Positions 26,400 to 34,474 of a stretch of 64,000 bases of DNA are shown in pieces; within the stretch, counting starts at the first letter, position 1, and every line of letters starts with the position of its first letter. This stretch comes from Fidelibacterota bacterium (lineage in GTDB: Bacteria > Fidelibacterota > UBA8477 > JABMPR01). The stretch lies in assembly GCA_016845065.1 (NCBI GenBank), contig JAERTG010000032.1:62001-126000 (forward strand), written 5' to 3'. A program made the position numbers and the translations under genes. A model generated the notes under the pieces. It was not told the DNA's origin and did no database searches. It worked only from the letters and a program-made list of their open reading frames with translations.

Positions 26400-26858
26400 T
26401 TAACGACCTTTGAGCTGAACGATTTTGTGGGTATAGAGAAACTCATCAAACTGATAATCCAATTTCAATTCAAAATAAAATTCTGTTGAGTAACCAGGAT
26501 TGAGAGGTTCACGTACCACAAAATTCTGAGATAGGAGCAAATTCTCAGGATTCAAAACCTCTTTACCTGTGTACTCGGTTACAGTGTTTTCGCTCATGAG
26601 GTTTGAATTTCCTGAGCGCTCTGAATCATCACGGTATATTTCTAAATTGAATATAGATGAGGTGATATCGTGTTCGCCATTATTCTGAATTTTACCTCTG
26701 ATATAATTTCGCTGCATATTGACTTCAAAATCACTTATCTGAATTTGATTGAACTTGTGTGCAGGGAGAGAATTATCATCCATGATGGAGCAATTCACCA
26801 AAAGAACAACTGGGAGGATCATAATTATTGTTTTTAGTCTGCCCAAAACCGACCTCAT
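26400..26858 (-). CDS. Lipoprotein with FxLYD-like beta-sandwich domain, unknown function
   Basis: A 152-residue protein with a lipoprotein signal ('ILPVVLLVNC', Cys23) and a mature part with the strand pattern 'FEVNMQRNYIRGKIQNNGEHDI', which resembles FxLYD-type domains seen in extracellular lipoproteins. The start overlaps the pirin stop by four bases (ATGA). Function is unknown; the domain call is tentative. Confidence 0.65.
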   Translation of the reverse strand: MRSVLGRLKTIIMILPVVLLVNCSIMDDNSLPAHKFNQIQISDFEVNMQRNYIRGKIQNNGEHDITSSIFNLEIYRDDSERSGNSNLMSENTVTEYTGKEVLNPENLLLSQNFVVREPLNPGYSTEFYFELKLDYQFDEFLYTHKIVQLKGR

Positions 26859-27865
26859 GAATCCTTGATTTCCTCTGTTCCATCAGAGTATCTGGCAAAT
26901 CTTCCTTGATCTACAGTGTTTATGGGATCACTTCTATCCCAGGGCCAGCCCCCAAACTCCGTAGCTCTAAAATCATCAAATGCTTTCTGAATTTCAGCCT
27001 GGGTGTTCATTACAAAGGGTCCATACCGAACAACGGGTTCACCAATAGGTTTACCCTGGAGGATAAGCAGTCTGGATTTTGTCGGACCATTTTTAATTGG
27101 AAATTCACCAGATGAAGCAATTTCGACAGCGTGATATTCCGGAATGTTTTTACCTGCGACCTCTATCGATTCACCCTCATAAAAATAAAGGTCCCGATTT
27201 ACACCAACACCACTTGCAGGAAGTTCAAATTCTGCACCGGCATCCAATGTGACGATCCAGATACCCACCTGATTGATTGATTGGGCAGCCCAGGAATCAG
27301 GTGCGGGATCTGGAGCTGAAGTCCCAGCAATATCACCGGCAATAATGCGTGATTCAACTTTCCTCCCCGCCTGGTCCTTTGATTGAAGAATTGGGATGGA
27401 TTCAGACCATAGCATTTTATAGGAAGGTGCCGCCATTTTTGATTTGGCTGGAAGGTTAAGCCAGATTTGAAACAGTTCCATTGGGTTAGGCTGGTCTTTT
27501 TTTACCAGCGGAAACATCTCTGAGTGCTGTAAACCACTCCCAGCAGTCATCCACTGTACGTCCCCATGTCCGTAGCGGCCAGTTGCCCCAGCTGAATCAT
27601 GATGATCCACAAGCCCTTCAAGGACAACGGTGACAGTTTCAAAGCCACGATGTGGATGGGCTGGAAAACCAGGTATCTGACGACCATGATACATATTCCA
27701 TCCATCTTTTTGATCAAAATCCTGGCCTATATTGCGACCTGACAAGGAAGCTGCCGGTCCCATTTTCCCATCACCTTCAGGGTAGGCATCATGGTGATGG
27801 ACACAAAACAGAAAGGGATCTCTGGTTTCCCACACGAAGCCCAGCGGTTTTATATTTTTTAACAT
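26855..27865 (-). CDS. Pirin family protein (bicupin)
   Basis: The 336-residue protein has both pirin cupin domains. The metal-binding residues are visible in 'FPAHPHRGFETVT' and 'GSGLQHSEMF' (about residues 70-120); the C-terminal cupin contains 'KSRLLILQGKPIGEPVVRYGPFVMN'. Some pirins have quercetinase activity or act as redox-sensing co-regulators. The N-terminal extension 'FLFCVHHHDAYPEGDGKMGP' is common in bacterial members. ATG 27865 has a GAGGAAA site. Confidence 0.9.
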   Translation of the reverse strand: MLKNIKPLGFVWETRDPFLFCVHHHDAYPEGDGKMGPAASLSGRNIGQDFDQKDGWNMYHGRQIPGFPAHPHRGFETVTVVLEGLVDHHDSAGATGRYGHGDVQWMTAGSGLQHSEMFPLVKKDQPNPMELFQIWLNLPAKSKMAAPSYKMLWSESIPILQSKDQAGRKVESRIIAGDIAGTSAPDPAPDSWAAQSINQVGIWIVTLDAGAEFELPASGVGVNRDLYFYEGESIEVAGKNIPEYHAVEIASSGEFPIKNGPTKSRLLILQGKPIGEPVVRYGPFVMNTQAEIQKAFDDFRATEFGGWPWDRSDPINTVDQGRFARYSDGTEEIKDS

Positions 27866-27986
27866 TGTAATTTTTCCTCATATCCCCCGAGATACAAGCA
27901 TATCAATATTTCAACGACTTCTGTTGAATTATGTTCGAAAACTATTCTGCATTTTGCCAGAGACAACCAGGATTTAGGTGAGTTGG

Positions 27987-28352
27987 TTAGTCCTTACTTC
28001 TTGGCTCAGCCCATACGGCAAATTCGTTTCCATTGGGGTCGGAAAAGTGAAATCGTCTTCCTCCAGGAAAAGAAAATATTGGTTTGATGATTTTCCCTTG
28101 AGCTGCTTCAATTTTTTCTCGTGTTTCTTCGAGTGCATCACTAAAGAAGACAATAAGGACACTTCCAGACCTCGTCTCAGCAATTAGATCTGATTTAAAA
28201 AAACCAACATCAATCCCAGCATTAGAGCAGGCGACATAATCAGGACCATAGTCTACAAATGACCATCCAAAGAAGTCTGCAAAGAATACTTTGGTTTGCT
28301 CCACATTTTTTGCGGGGAATTCCAAATAATTAATCTTTTCATGGATGCTCAC
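27987..28352 (-). CDS. VOC (glyoxalase/bleomycin resistance) family protein
   Basis: A 121-residue vicinal-oxygen-chelate protein with two beta-alpha-beta3 halves: 'INYLEFPAKNVEQTKVFF' and a second half ending 'RRFHFSDPNGNEFAVW'. I chose GTG 28352 over the longer track start (28379) because GGAGGTGA, a near-perfect anti-16S match, lies five bases upstream. The gene then overlaps the Rieske/GltB-like gene by only 14 bases. The substrate is unknown. Confidence 0.82.
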   Translation of the reverse strand: MSIHEKINYLEFPAKNVEQTKVFFADFFGWSFVDYGPDYVACSNAGIDVGFFKSDLIAETRSGSVLIVFFSDALEETREKIEAAQGKIIKPIFSFPGGRRFHFSDPNGNEFAVWAEPRSKD

Positions 28353-29964
28353 TTGAATCACCTCCAAAAGAAACACCACTTAGTTCTGCCATATCTCTCT
28401 TCCAGGTGGTGAGGTCGTCATGGCTAAACTGATTTAAGTGAGTATGTCCACAAGCCCTGGCCATGACTTGCATTAGTTCAGTTGATGCTCTGAAGAAATT
28501 ATTCAGCTGCTGGGCTCCCTTTTCAATTTTAATGCGAGCCCTTAACTCGGGTTTCTGTGTTGCAATACCTACAGGACAGTTATTGGTATGACAAGCTCGC
28601 ATCCCCAGGCATCCAATCGCCTGGAGGGCAGAATTTGAAACTGCAATGGCATCAGCTCCAAGAGCCAATGCTTTGATAAAATCGGCAGGGATACGCAGTC
28701 CACCTGTGATGACCAATGATATGTCTTGTCGTCCCTGCTGATCCAGATATCGTCGAGCACGAGCCAGTGCCGGTATGGTTGGTACTGAAATGTTGTCTCT
28801 GAATATGAGAGGTGCGGCACCCGTCCCTCCGCCCCTTCCATCCAGAATGATGTAATCTACACCAATTTCCAGGGCAGCCTGAATGTCTTTTTCGATGTGC
28901 TGGGCAGAAAGTTTTACACCGATAGGAATCCCGCCAGTTGCCCCCCTGACCTCCTCAGCAAAGCGTTTATAATCATCCAGGTTTTCCCAATCCGGAAAAC
29001 GAGGTGGTGAAATAGCTGCCTCACCTTCAGTCAGACCACGTACTTCTGCAATCTTACCCTTGACTTTATTGCCAGGAAGATGCCCTCCTGTTCCTGTCTT
29101 TGCACCCTGGCCACATTTAAAATGGAATGCCTGACATTTTTGAACCTTGTCCATTGAATAACCAAACCGTGCTGATGCCAATTCATATAAATATCGACTA
29201 TTTGCTGACTGCTCTTCTGGTAACATACCGCCTTCACCGGAGCAGATACCAGTACCGGCTAGCTCTGCCCCTTTCGCCAATGACACTTTGGCTTCTTCGG
29301 AGAGAGCTCCAAAACTCATGTCAGAGACAAAAAGAGGACGCTCCAGCACGAGGGGTTTCTCTGCATTTGGGCCAATCACTGCTTGTGTTCCAACCTCTGC
29401 CTCATCCAGGAGTGGTACCCGATGCAACTGAGCTGTGAGTATCTGGATATCTTCCCAATTTGGCAGATCCTGTCGAGGAACGCCCATGGCATCTGTCCGG
29501 CCATGGTGACCGGTTACTTCAAGACCTTTTTCAGCTAAATGTTGTATGTATTGAGCATGTGGTTCCTCAACGGCACCGTGTATATCCTGATAAAGACCCT
29601 GATAGGTATCCCTGTTGTAAGGCTGAGGATTTTGATTCTCCCAGGCTTTGATTTCCTGTTCATCAACCCAAACCTGATCATCTTCTATCCAACTGGAGAA
29701 TTTTTGGAGCTTCTCTTCATTATTATACGCACTGACACCAGATTTGTAGTTATAGTCCCAATTGTGTAAACCGCAGATAAGATCACTCCCTTGAATATGC
29801 CCATCTGACAACAGGGCTCCCCTGTGGTGACAACGACCAAAAAGGACTGAAACCTCATCCTCACCCGAAAATCGCGTAACAACAAGATCCACATTGCCAA
29901 CCAGTGCATAGGCAGGTTCGAGTGGTTTTAATTTTGAGAAATGAGCAATTGAAATTTTATGCAT
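28339..29964 (-). CDS. Rieske [2Fe-2S] domain fused to a glutamate-synthase-like FMN domain
   Basis: The 541-residue protein has an N-terminal Rieske ferredoxin domain (residues 1-105; ligands in 'CHHRG' and 'CGLHNW') followed by a GltB-type FMN/TIM-barrel (about 150-510). The barrel shows 'MSFGALSEEAKVSLAKGAE', 'SGEGGMLPE', 'FKCGQGAKTGTGGHLPG', 'ILDGRGGGTGAAP' and a cysteine cluster 'CHTNNCPVGIATQ', the 3Fe-4S-type site of glutamate synthase. No glutaminase domain is present. It is likely an electron-bifurcating or ferredoxin-like oxidoreductase acting on an unknown substrate. Strong AGGATGA ribosome site before ATG 29964. Confidence 0.87.
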   Translation of the reverse strand: MHKISIAHFSKLKPLEPAYALVGNVDLVVTRFSGEDEVSVLFGRCHHRGALLSDGHIQGSDLICGLHNWDYNYKSGVSAYNNEEKLQKFSSWIEDDQVWVDEQEIKAWENQNPQPYNRDTYQGLYQDIHGAVEEPHAQYIQHLAEKGLEVTGHHGRTDAMGVPRQDLPNWEDIQILTAQLHRVPLLDEAEVGTQAVIGPNAEKPLVLERPLFVSDMSFGALSEEAKVSLAKGAELAGTGICSGEGGMLPEEQSANSRYLYELASARFGYSMDKVQKCQAFHFKCGQGAKTGTGGHLPGNKVKGKIAEVRGLTEGEAAISPPRFPDWENLDDYKRFAEEVRGATGGIPIGVKLSAQHIEKDIQAALEIGVDYIILDGRGGGTGAAPLIFRDNISVPTIPALARARRYLDQQGRQDISLVITGGLRIPADFIKALALGADAIAVSNSALQAIGCLGMRACHTNNCPVGIATQKPELRARIKIEKGAQQLNNFFRASTELMQVMARACGHTHLNQFSHDDLTTWKRDMAELSGVSFGGDSSEHP

Positions 29965-30160
29965 GTGTCATCCTATTCGTTTTCACTTCTATTTTAGCAT
30001 GGGACAAGTTCGTCCAAATATTACTGGATCAAACCAGGCCTGAAACATAAACCACAACCGGGGCAAGAACAGTCAGTAACACTCTCGATCGTAGACTCCT
30101 TTGTGAAACGTCCAAGTTATGTGGTCATCTGAACTAGAAAATACACTATGTTGCCGCAAA

Positions 30161-30709
30161 TCATGTTGAAACTGCCCCAAATGAAAATTTTTTGATAGTT
30201 TCAAAATCAAGGTGGTCACCTTCATCATTTCCATAGTAGGCAACCTGAATGATCCCTTCACGATCAACCAGAAAATCAGCAGGCATAATAGTCAGACCTC
30301 CGGTGAATAAGTTGGGCAGATATCCTTTTATAAAAATGCTCTTTAAGAGAGTAGGTAGGCGCATGATCATACCGGTAAAGAAACCTTTGACAGATTCCTC
30401 AATCCCAAATTTTTTGTAATATCTACCATGGGGATCTGCTAATACTGGAAATGTGGCGAGGTGTTTTTCAGTATGTCGGGTTAACTCCTCCAAATCAGCT
30501 TTAAATATGGCAACCGGAGTGAAATCCTTGTCAAGTTCATTAAAGCGTTTTACCAGATTGTTGACCCTCAAATTACAGAACGGACAAGAGGTAAATCGAT
30601 AGAATGTGAGCATATAAGGCTTGCCGGACAAGGATTCCAGGTCAAATTTTATTCCTGTTATATCCATCAACTTGATATTCCTTACCTTTTGCCCGACTTT
30701 GAGCCTCAT
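30161..30709 (-). CDS. Peroxiredoxin-like (AhpC/TSA) thioredoxin-fold protein
   Basis: A 182-residue thioredoxin-fold protein with 'FYRFTSCPFCNLRVNNL' (CxxC at about residues 42-45), typical of the AhpC/TSA peroxiredoxin-like group. 'TIMPADFLVDREGIIQVAYYG' matches the later core strands and cis-proline region. It may reduce peroxides or disulfides. ATG 30709 overlaps the stop of the GNAT gene before it (ATGA). Nothing of note was seen in the 196-base gap that follows to 29965. Confidence 0.82.
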   Translation of the reverse strand: MRLKVGQKVRNIKLMDITGIKFDLESLSGKPYMLTFYRFTSCPFCNLRVNNLVKRFNELDKDFTPVAIFKADLEELTRHTEKHLATFPVLADPHGRYYKKFGIEESVKGFFTGMIMRLPTLLKSIFIKGYLPNLFTGGLTIMPADFLVDREGIIQVAYYGNDEGDHLDFETIKKFSFGAVST

Positions 30710-31245
30710 CGTTCCTCGATTTCTTCAATTCGATTTGCTTCTTTCCAATCAATTTGTTTCAAATTCATCTTTAGAAGTGTCCACTCCTCATTATTGGGAT
30801 GTGGAATCTTCTTATAAGTTTTAAAGCCAAACTGCTCGTAACATCGAATTGCAGATTTATTGAAGGCAAATACTCCCAGACGTAGTTCCTCTAATTCCAA
30901 TTCATCGAAGGCGAATTGCATGGCTCGCGCTATCATCATTTTCCCCCAACCCTGTCCTCTATATTGTTTTGGACCAATGAGCACTCGCCCAAGTACTGCG
31001 CTTTTCTTGCCATAGTTGACCTCCATGAGTTCGATGTGACCGATCGTGGATCCATCCAGAAGGGCTTTAAACATAAAGTGTTGGGGAAATTCCGTCTGGG
31101 TCAGTTCAAATGAGGTAGTAAGTTGCTTTTCATCTAGGGGGAATACGTATTTGGGGCCTGACCATTGAAGCAAAAAATCAGCACCTGGTATCCAGCCAAT
31201 TAGCCTGGGGATATCTTCCAATTCAAATTTCTCCAGAGTAATCAT
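30706..31245 (-). CDS. GNAT family N-acetyltransferase
   Basis: The 179-residue protein shows a GNAT domain with motif A 'RVLIGPKQYRGQGWGKMMI' (about residues 86-104) and 'FNKSAIRCYEQFGFK'. It is translationally coupled to the peroxiredoxin-like gene by a four-base overlap, which suggests they act together, for example in stress response; that is inference from position only. Confidence 0.85.
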   Translation of the reverse strand: MITLEKFELEDIPRLIGWIPGADFLLQWSGPKYVFPLDEKQLTTSFELTQTEFPQHFMFKALLDGSTIGHIELMEVNYGKKSAVLGRVLIGPKQYRGQGWGKMMIARAMQFAFDELELEELRLGVFAFNKSAIRCYEQFGFKTYKKIPHPNNEEWTLLKMNLKQIDWKEANRIEEIEER

Positions 31246-31402
31246 TAAATATTGCTCCGTTCAGTGGTTATATGAAAAAATCTGATCACTAAATGCTCCC
31301 ACGTATTCAAACCGTGTCAAATCATTCCATCAGGATAAACATTAATAATTTTTTTTAATCTATGTGTCTTGAAGCTTACAGAAAGTAGAATTTGAAGAAG
31401 CT

Positions 31403-32572
31403 TTAGAAGCCCATGAGACCACAGCAACGGCTGCACTGGGGTAGGACGCCGCCCTCTTTATTTAGTAGGCGGCGAAACTCTCTGAATCTATCGTTATTCC
31501 AGAGTTCCAGGAGAGGAGTTTCCTGAATATTACCGACTTTGACATCAATATAATCACGACAGGTCACAACATCTCCGTTGGGCATGATATCAATCATCAT
31601 ATAGGGGGCAACACAAGGTCCAAACCCAAGAAAATCTTCAGGCTGTGCATAATAGGGAATAATTTTCTCAGTATCCATAAACGGAACTGGAAACCAACCA
31701 AAAGGATATTTCTTTTTTGATATTTTTTCAATGGTTTGCTTTACGTGTTCAGCCTTGATCGTGGTGTTTTGACCGATGTATGATTTCCAGGTTTCTGCGT
31801 CAACACCCATCTCTCTTTTGAGAATATCTGCATGTTGCTCACCGATTTCCTGGGTTGTGAACCAGGAGAGATACAGGATAAGTCCATCAGGACCAAGGTC
31901 AGCAACGGTATCAAACATACTCTCGAGGTGATCCTGATTGGTATCCGAGACTGTTGCAGAAATTAAGAAATACGGGTCAGGTTTTTTCCCACGCGCCTCC
32001 AGCAGCAATTTGATACCTCTGGAGGTTTTCTTATATGTTCCAGGAACTCCTCTGGCCTGATCATGTATTTCCTCAGGTCCATCCAGCGAACAGGTAAGCA
32101 TATCCCATTTTTGCTCGACAATTTGCCTGGCATTTCTTTCCAAAGCTGCTCCATTGGTGATGACGTATACATAGCAGCCTTTTTCTTTAATGTAAGCCGT
32201 CAGTTTAAATAGGTCCTTGTAGAGCAGAGCTTCACCGCCAGTGATATAAAATATGGGTTTATAGTGTGCTGTCTCGTCCACTATTTTCTTGTAGTCAGTA
32301 AATGTCAGTTCTGACAGCAGATGGTCTCCTCCCCCTTCGTTCATGTAACCGTTGTCTCCAAATTGACCGCATATTGCACATCGTTGGTTGCATCGATTTG
32401 TGATACGAAGACTGATTTGATAAGGTGGGCGCTTCGCGACACCATGTCCTGCCTTCAGATCACCTTTCACATGGAGATGCTTGCGCCAGGCAGCGCGGGT
32501 GACAACCGGCAAATATTTTAGTCGGGGAGCCAGGGCTTTGGCAAACATTCCAACAGGGAGTCGGCTTAACAT
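31403..32572 (-). CDS. Radical SAM/SPASM-type protein
   Basis: A 389-residue radical SAM protein with cluster motif 'CNQRCAIC' (Cys61, 65, 68; the CxxxCxxC spacing) and 'YITGGEALLYKDL' for SAM binding. The C-terminal half contains SPASM-like cysteines ('CVAPYMMIDIMPNGDVVTCRDY', 'PQCSRCCG') for an auxiliary iron-sulfur cluster, and 'KVGNIQETPLLELWN' is typical of SPASM proteins. Members modify peptides or activate enzymes; no precursor peptide ORF was recognised nearby. It is divergent from the purine operon with a 240-base gap between them. ATG is preceded by TAGGAAC. Confidence 0.88.
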   Translation of the reverse strand: MLSRLPVGMFAKALAPRLKYLPVVTRAAWRKHLHVKGDLKAGHGVAKRPPYQISLRITNRCNQRCAICGQFGDNGYMNEGGGDHLLSELTFTDYKKIVDETAHYKPIFYITGGEALLYKDLFKLTAYIKEKGCYVYVITNGAALERNARQIVEQKWDMLTCSLDGPEEIHDQARGVPGTYKKTSRGIKLLLEARGKKPDPYFLISATVSDTNQDHLESMFDTVADLGPDGLILYLSWFTTQEIGEQHADILKREMGVDAETWKSYIGQNTTIKAEHVKQTIEKISKKKYPFGWFPVPFMDTEKIIPYYAQPEDFLGFGPCVAPYMMIDIMPNGDVVTCRDYIDVKVGNIQETPLLELWNNDRFREFRRLLNKEGGVLPQCSRCCGLMGF

Positions 32573-32812
32573 ATAATAGTTCCTAATCTATATTATTTCC
32601 CAGGCGACTGAGGAGCCTCCTATATTAGCATTTATCTCAAAAAATCAGATAGTGAGTTTCATCTATTTTTTTGTTTAAGTGAAAAACTGTATGCAACCAG
32701 GTGTATTAATTGCCAAGAATTCTTTCTCATTCTTCTTGAATAATACTAGATTATAGACCGGCTCAAAAAACCGACTAGAATAGATCATATCCATGTATTT
32801 GAGAAATAGACC

Positions 32813-34474
32813 ATGACATATAATTCCTTTTCCCTCTCCGGAAACATTGTTGATGTACTAAACCAACGCATTTTCCCTGGAACTATTGATATTGAAAACG
32901 GCAGAATTGTGTCAGTCGTTGAACAAGCTGTTTTGGAAACACAATTCATACTTCCAGGACTCATTGATGCACATATTCATATTGAAAGTTCCATGCTGGT
33001 CCCAACCGAATTTGCCAGAGCGGCAGTTGTCCATGGAACGGTAGCCACGGTTTCTGATCCACATGAAATTGCGAATGTCCTTGGAATGCGTGGCGTTGAA
33101 TTCATGTTGTCCAACGCAGAGAAATCACCATTCAAGTTCCATTTTAGTGCCCCGTCCTGTGTACCTGCAACTCCATTCGAAACTGCTGGTGCAGAGCTTT
33201 CGGCATCTGAAATCGAAGTGTTATTACAACGTTCTGATATTGTGAGTCTTTCCGAGATGATGAATGTACCCGGAGTGTTGAATGATGCCGCGGATGTGAA
33301 GGAAAAGTTAAGACTTGCCAGTGTAGCAGGGAAGGTTGTTGATGGTCATGCACCTGGTTTAAGGGGAGATGCAGTTAAGAAATATGTTGGTGCAGGAATC
33401 ACCACTGATCACGAATGCTTCAGCCTAGCAGAAGCTCATGAAAAATTATCGCTGGGGATGCAAGTACAGATTCGTGAAGGGTCCGCTGCCCGCAATCTTG
33501 ATGATCTGATTCCACTCCTCAATGAGCATTATGAGAACTGTATGCTTTGCAGCGACGATAAACATCCCGATGATCTGGCAGAAGGTCATATAAATGAGAT
33601 GGTGAAACGAGCTATCGCTGCAGGTGTGGATCCACTCAAGGTTTTATGGAGCGCAACTGTTACACCTGTGAAAACTTATGATCTGGAAGTGGGTCTGTTA
33701 CAGGAAAACGACCCTGCTGATTTTGTAATCGTTGATAGCATGACAGAGTTCAACATCCTCAGCACATATATCGGTGGAAACCTCCTTGCAGAGAATGGCA
33801 AAACAATGCTGGAGTCAGTCCCCGTCGTACCAATCAATCAATTTGAAGCAGAATTACAAGACGCTGATAACTTTAAAATTAAAGCAAAACAGCCAGAAGT
33901 ACCTGTAATTGAGGTGATAGATGGGCAGCTGGTAACCAGAAAATATTCCTGGAAACCAGATCTTAGTGTTGAGGGATATATTGAGACAAATTTGGATCAA
34001 GATATTTTAAAAATCGCAGTATTAAATCGATATTCACTTTCAAAGCCAGCCGTTGCTCTAATTAGAAACTTTGGTTTAAAGGACGGTGCTATTGCTTCCT
34101 CTGTAGCTCATGATTCACACAATATTGTTGCTGTCGGTACCTCAGATGAAAGTCTGGCAAGAGCCATCAACCTGATCATCGAAAACAAGGGGGGTGTTTC
34201 AGCCGTCACTGGCAGAAATGATCATGTTTTACCTCTTTCAGTTGCAGGGATTATGAGCGATGACGATGCCTTTAAGGTGGGCAATAGCTATGGCGATATG
34301 GATGATATTGCCAAAGCCATGGGGTCAAACCTAAGTGCCCCATACATGACGCTTTCATTTATGGCACTCCTGGTGATTCCAGATATCAAGCTGAGTGACA
34401 AAGGGCTTTTTGACGGGGAAACTTTCCAATTTCTCGATGTCTTCGAGTTCCTAGGTGATAATAAGCCCATATGA
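32813..34474 (+). CDS. ade: Adenine deaminase
   Basis: The 553-residue amidohydrolase converts adenine to hypoxanthine plus ammonia. Metal ligands lie in 'LIDAHIHIESSML' (about residue 47), and 'VSDPHEIANVLG' is a hallmark of the Ade family; 'DHECFSLAEA' and 'CSDDKHPDDL' complete the metal/active site, and a C-terminal adenine-deaminase domain follows ('GVSAVTGRNDHVLPLS'). It is the first gene of the long purine operon and feeds hypoxanthine to the xanthine dehydrogenase encoded by the next gene. The stop overlaps that gene's start (ATGA). Confidence 0.95.
   Translation: MTYNSFSLSGNIVDVLNQRIFPGTIDIENGRIVSVVEQAVLETQFILPGLIDAHIHIESSMLVPTEFARAAVVHGTVATVSDPHEIANVLGMRGVEFMLSNAEKSPFKFHFSAPSCVPATPFETAGAELSASEIEVLLQRSDIVSLSEMMNVPGVLNDAADVKEKLRLASVAGKVVDGHAPGLRGDAVKKYVGAGITTDHECFSLAEAHEKLSLGMQVQIREGSAARNLDDLIPLLNEHYENCMLCSDDKHPDDLAEGHINEMVKRAIAAGVDPLKVLWSATVTPVKTYDLEVGLLQENDPADFVIVDSMTEFNILSTYIGGNLLAENGKTMLESVPVVPINQFEAELQDADNFKIKAKQPEVPVIEVIDGQLVTRKYSWKPDLSVEGYIETNLDQDILKIAVLNRYSLSKPAVALIRNFGLKDGAIASSVAHDSHNIVAVGTSDESLARAINLIIENKGGVSAVTGRNDHVLPLSVAGIMSDDDAFKVGNSYGDMDDIAKAMGSNLSAPYMTLSFMALLVIPDIKLSDKGLFDGETFQFLDVFEFLGDNKPI

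Noticed and set aside
31403-32572. Anaerobic sulfatase-maturating enzyme for the 22106 sulfatase
   Set aside because: The protein is a radical SAM/SPASM type but is 7.7 kb away, in a different unit, and its cysteine pattern does not clearly match anSME. It was left as a general radical SAM call.
32573-32812. Purine riboswitch ahead of ade
   Set aside because: The gap was read for the conserved purine-aptamer core and its two pairing loops; none was seen. There is only a short AGGC-GCCT hairpin, so no RNA switch is called.
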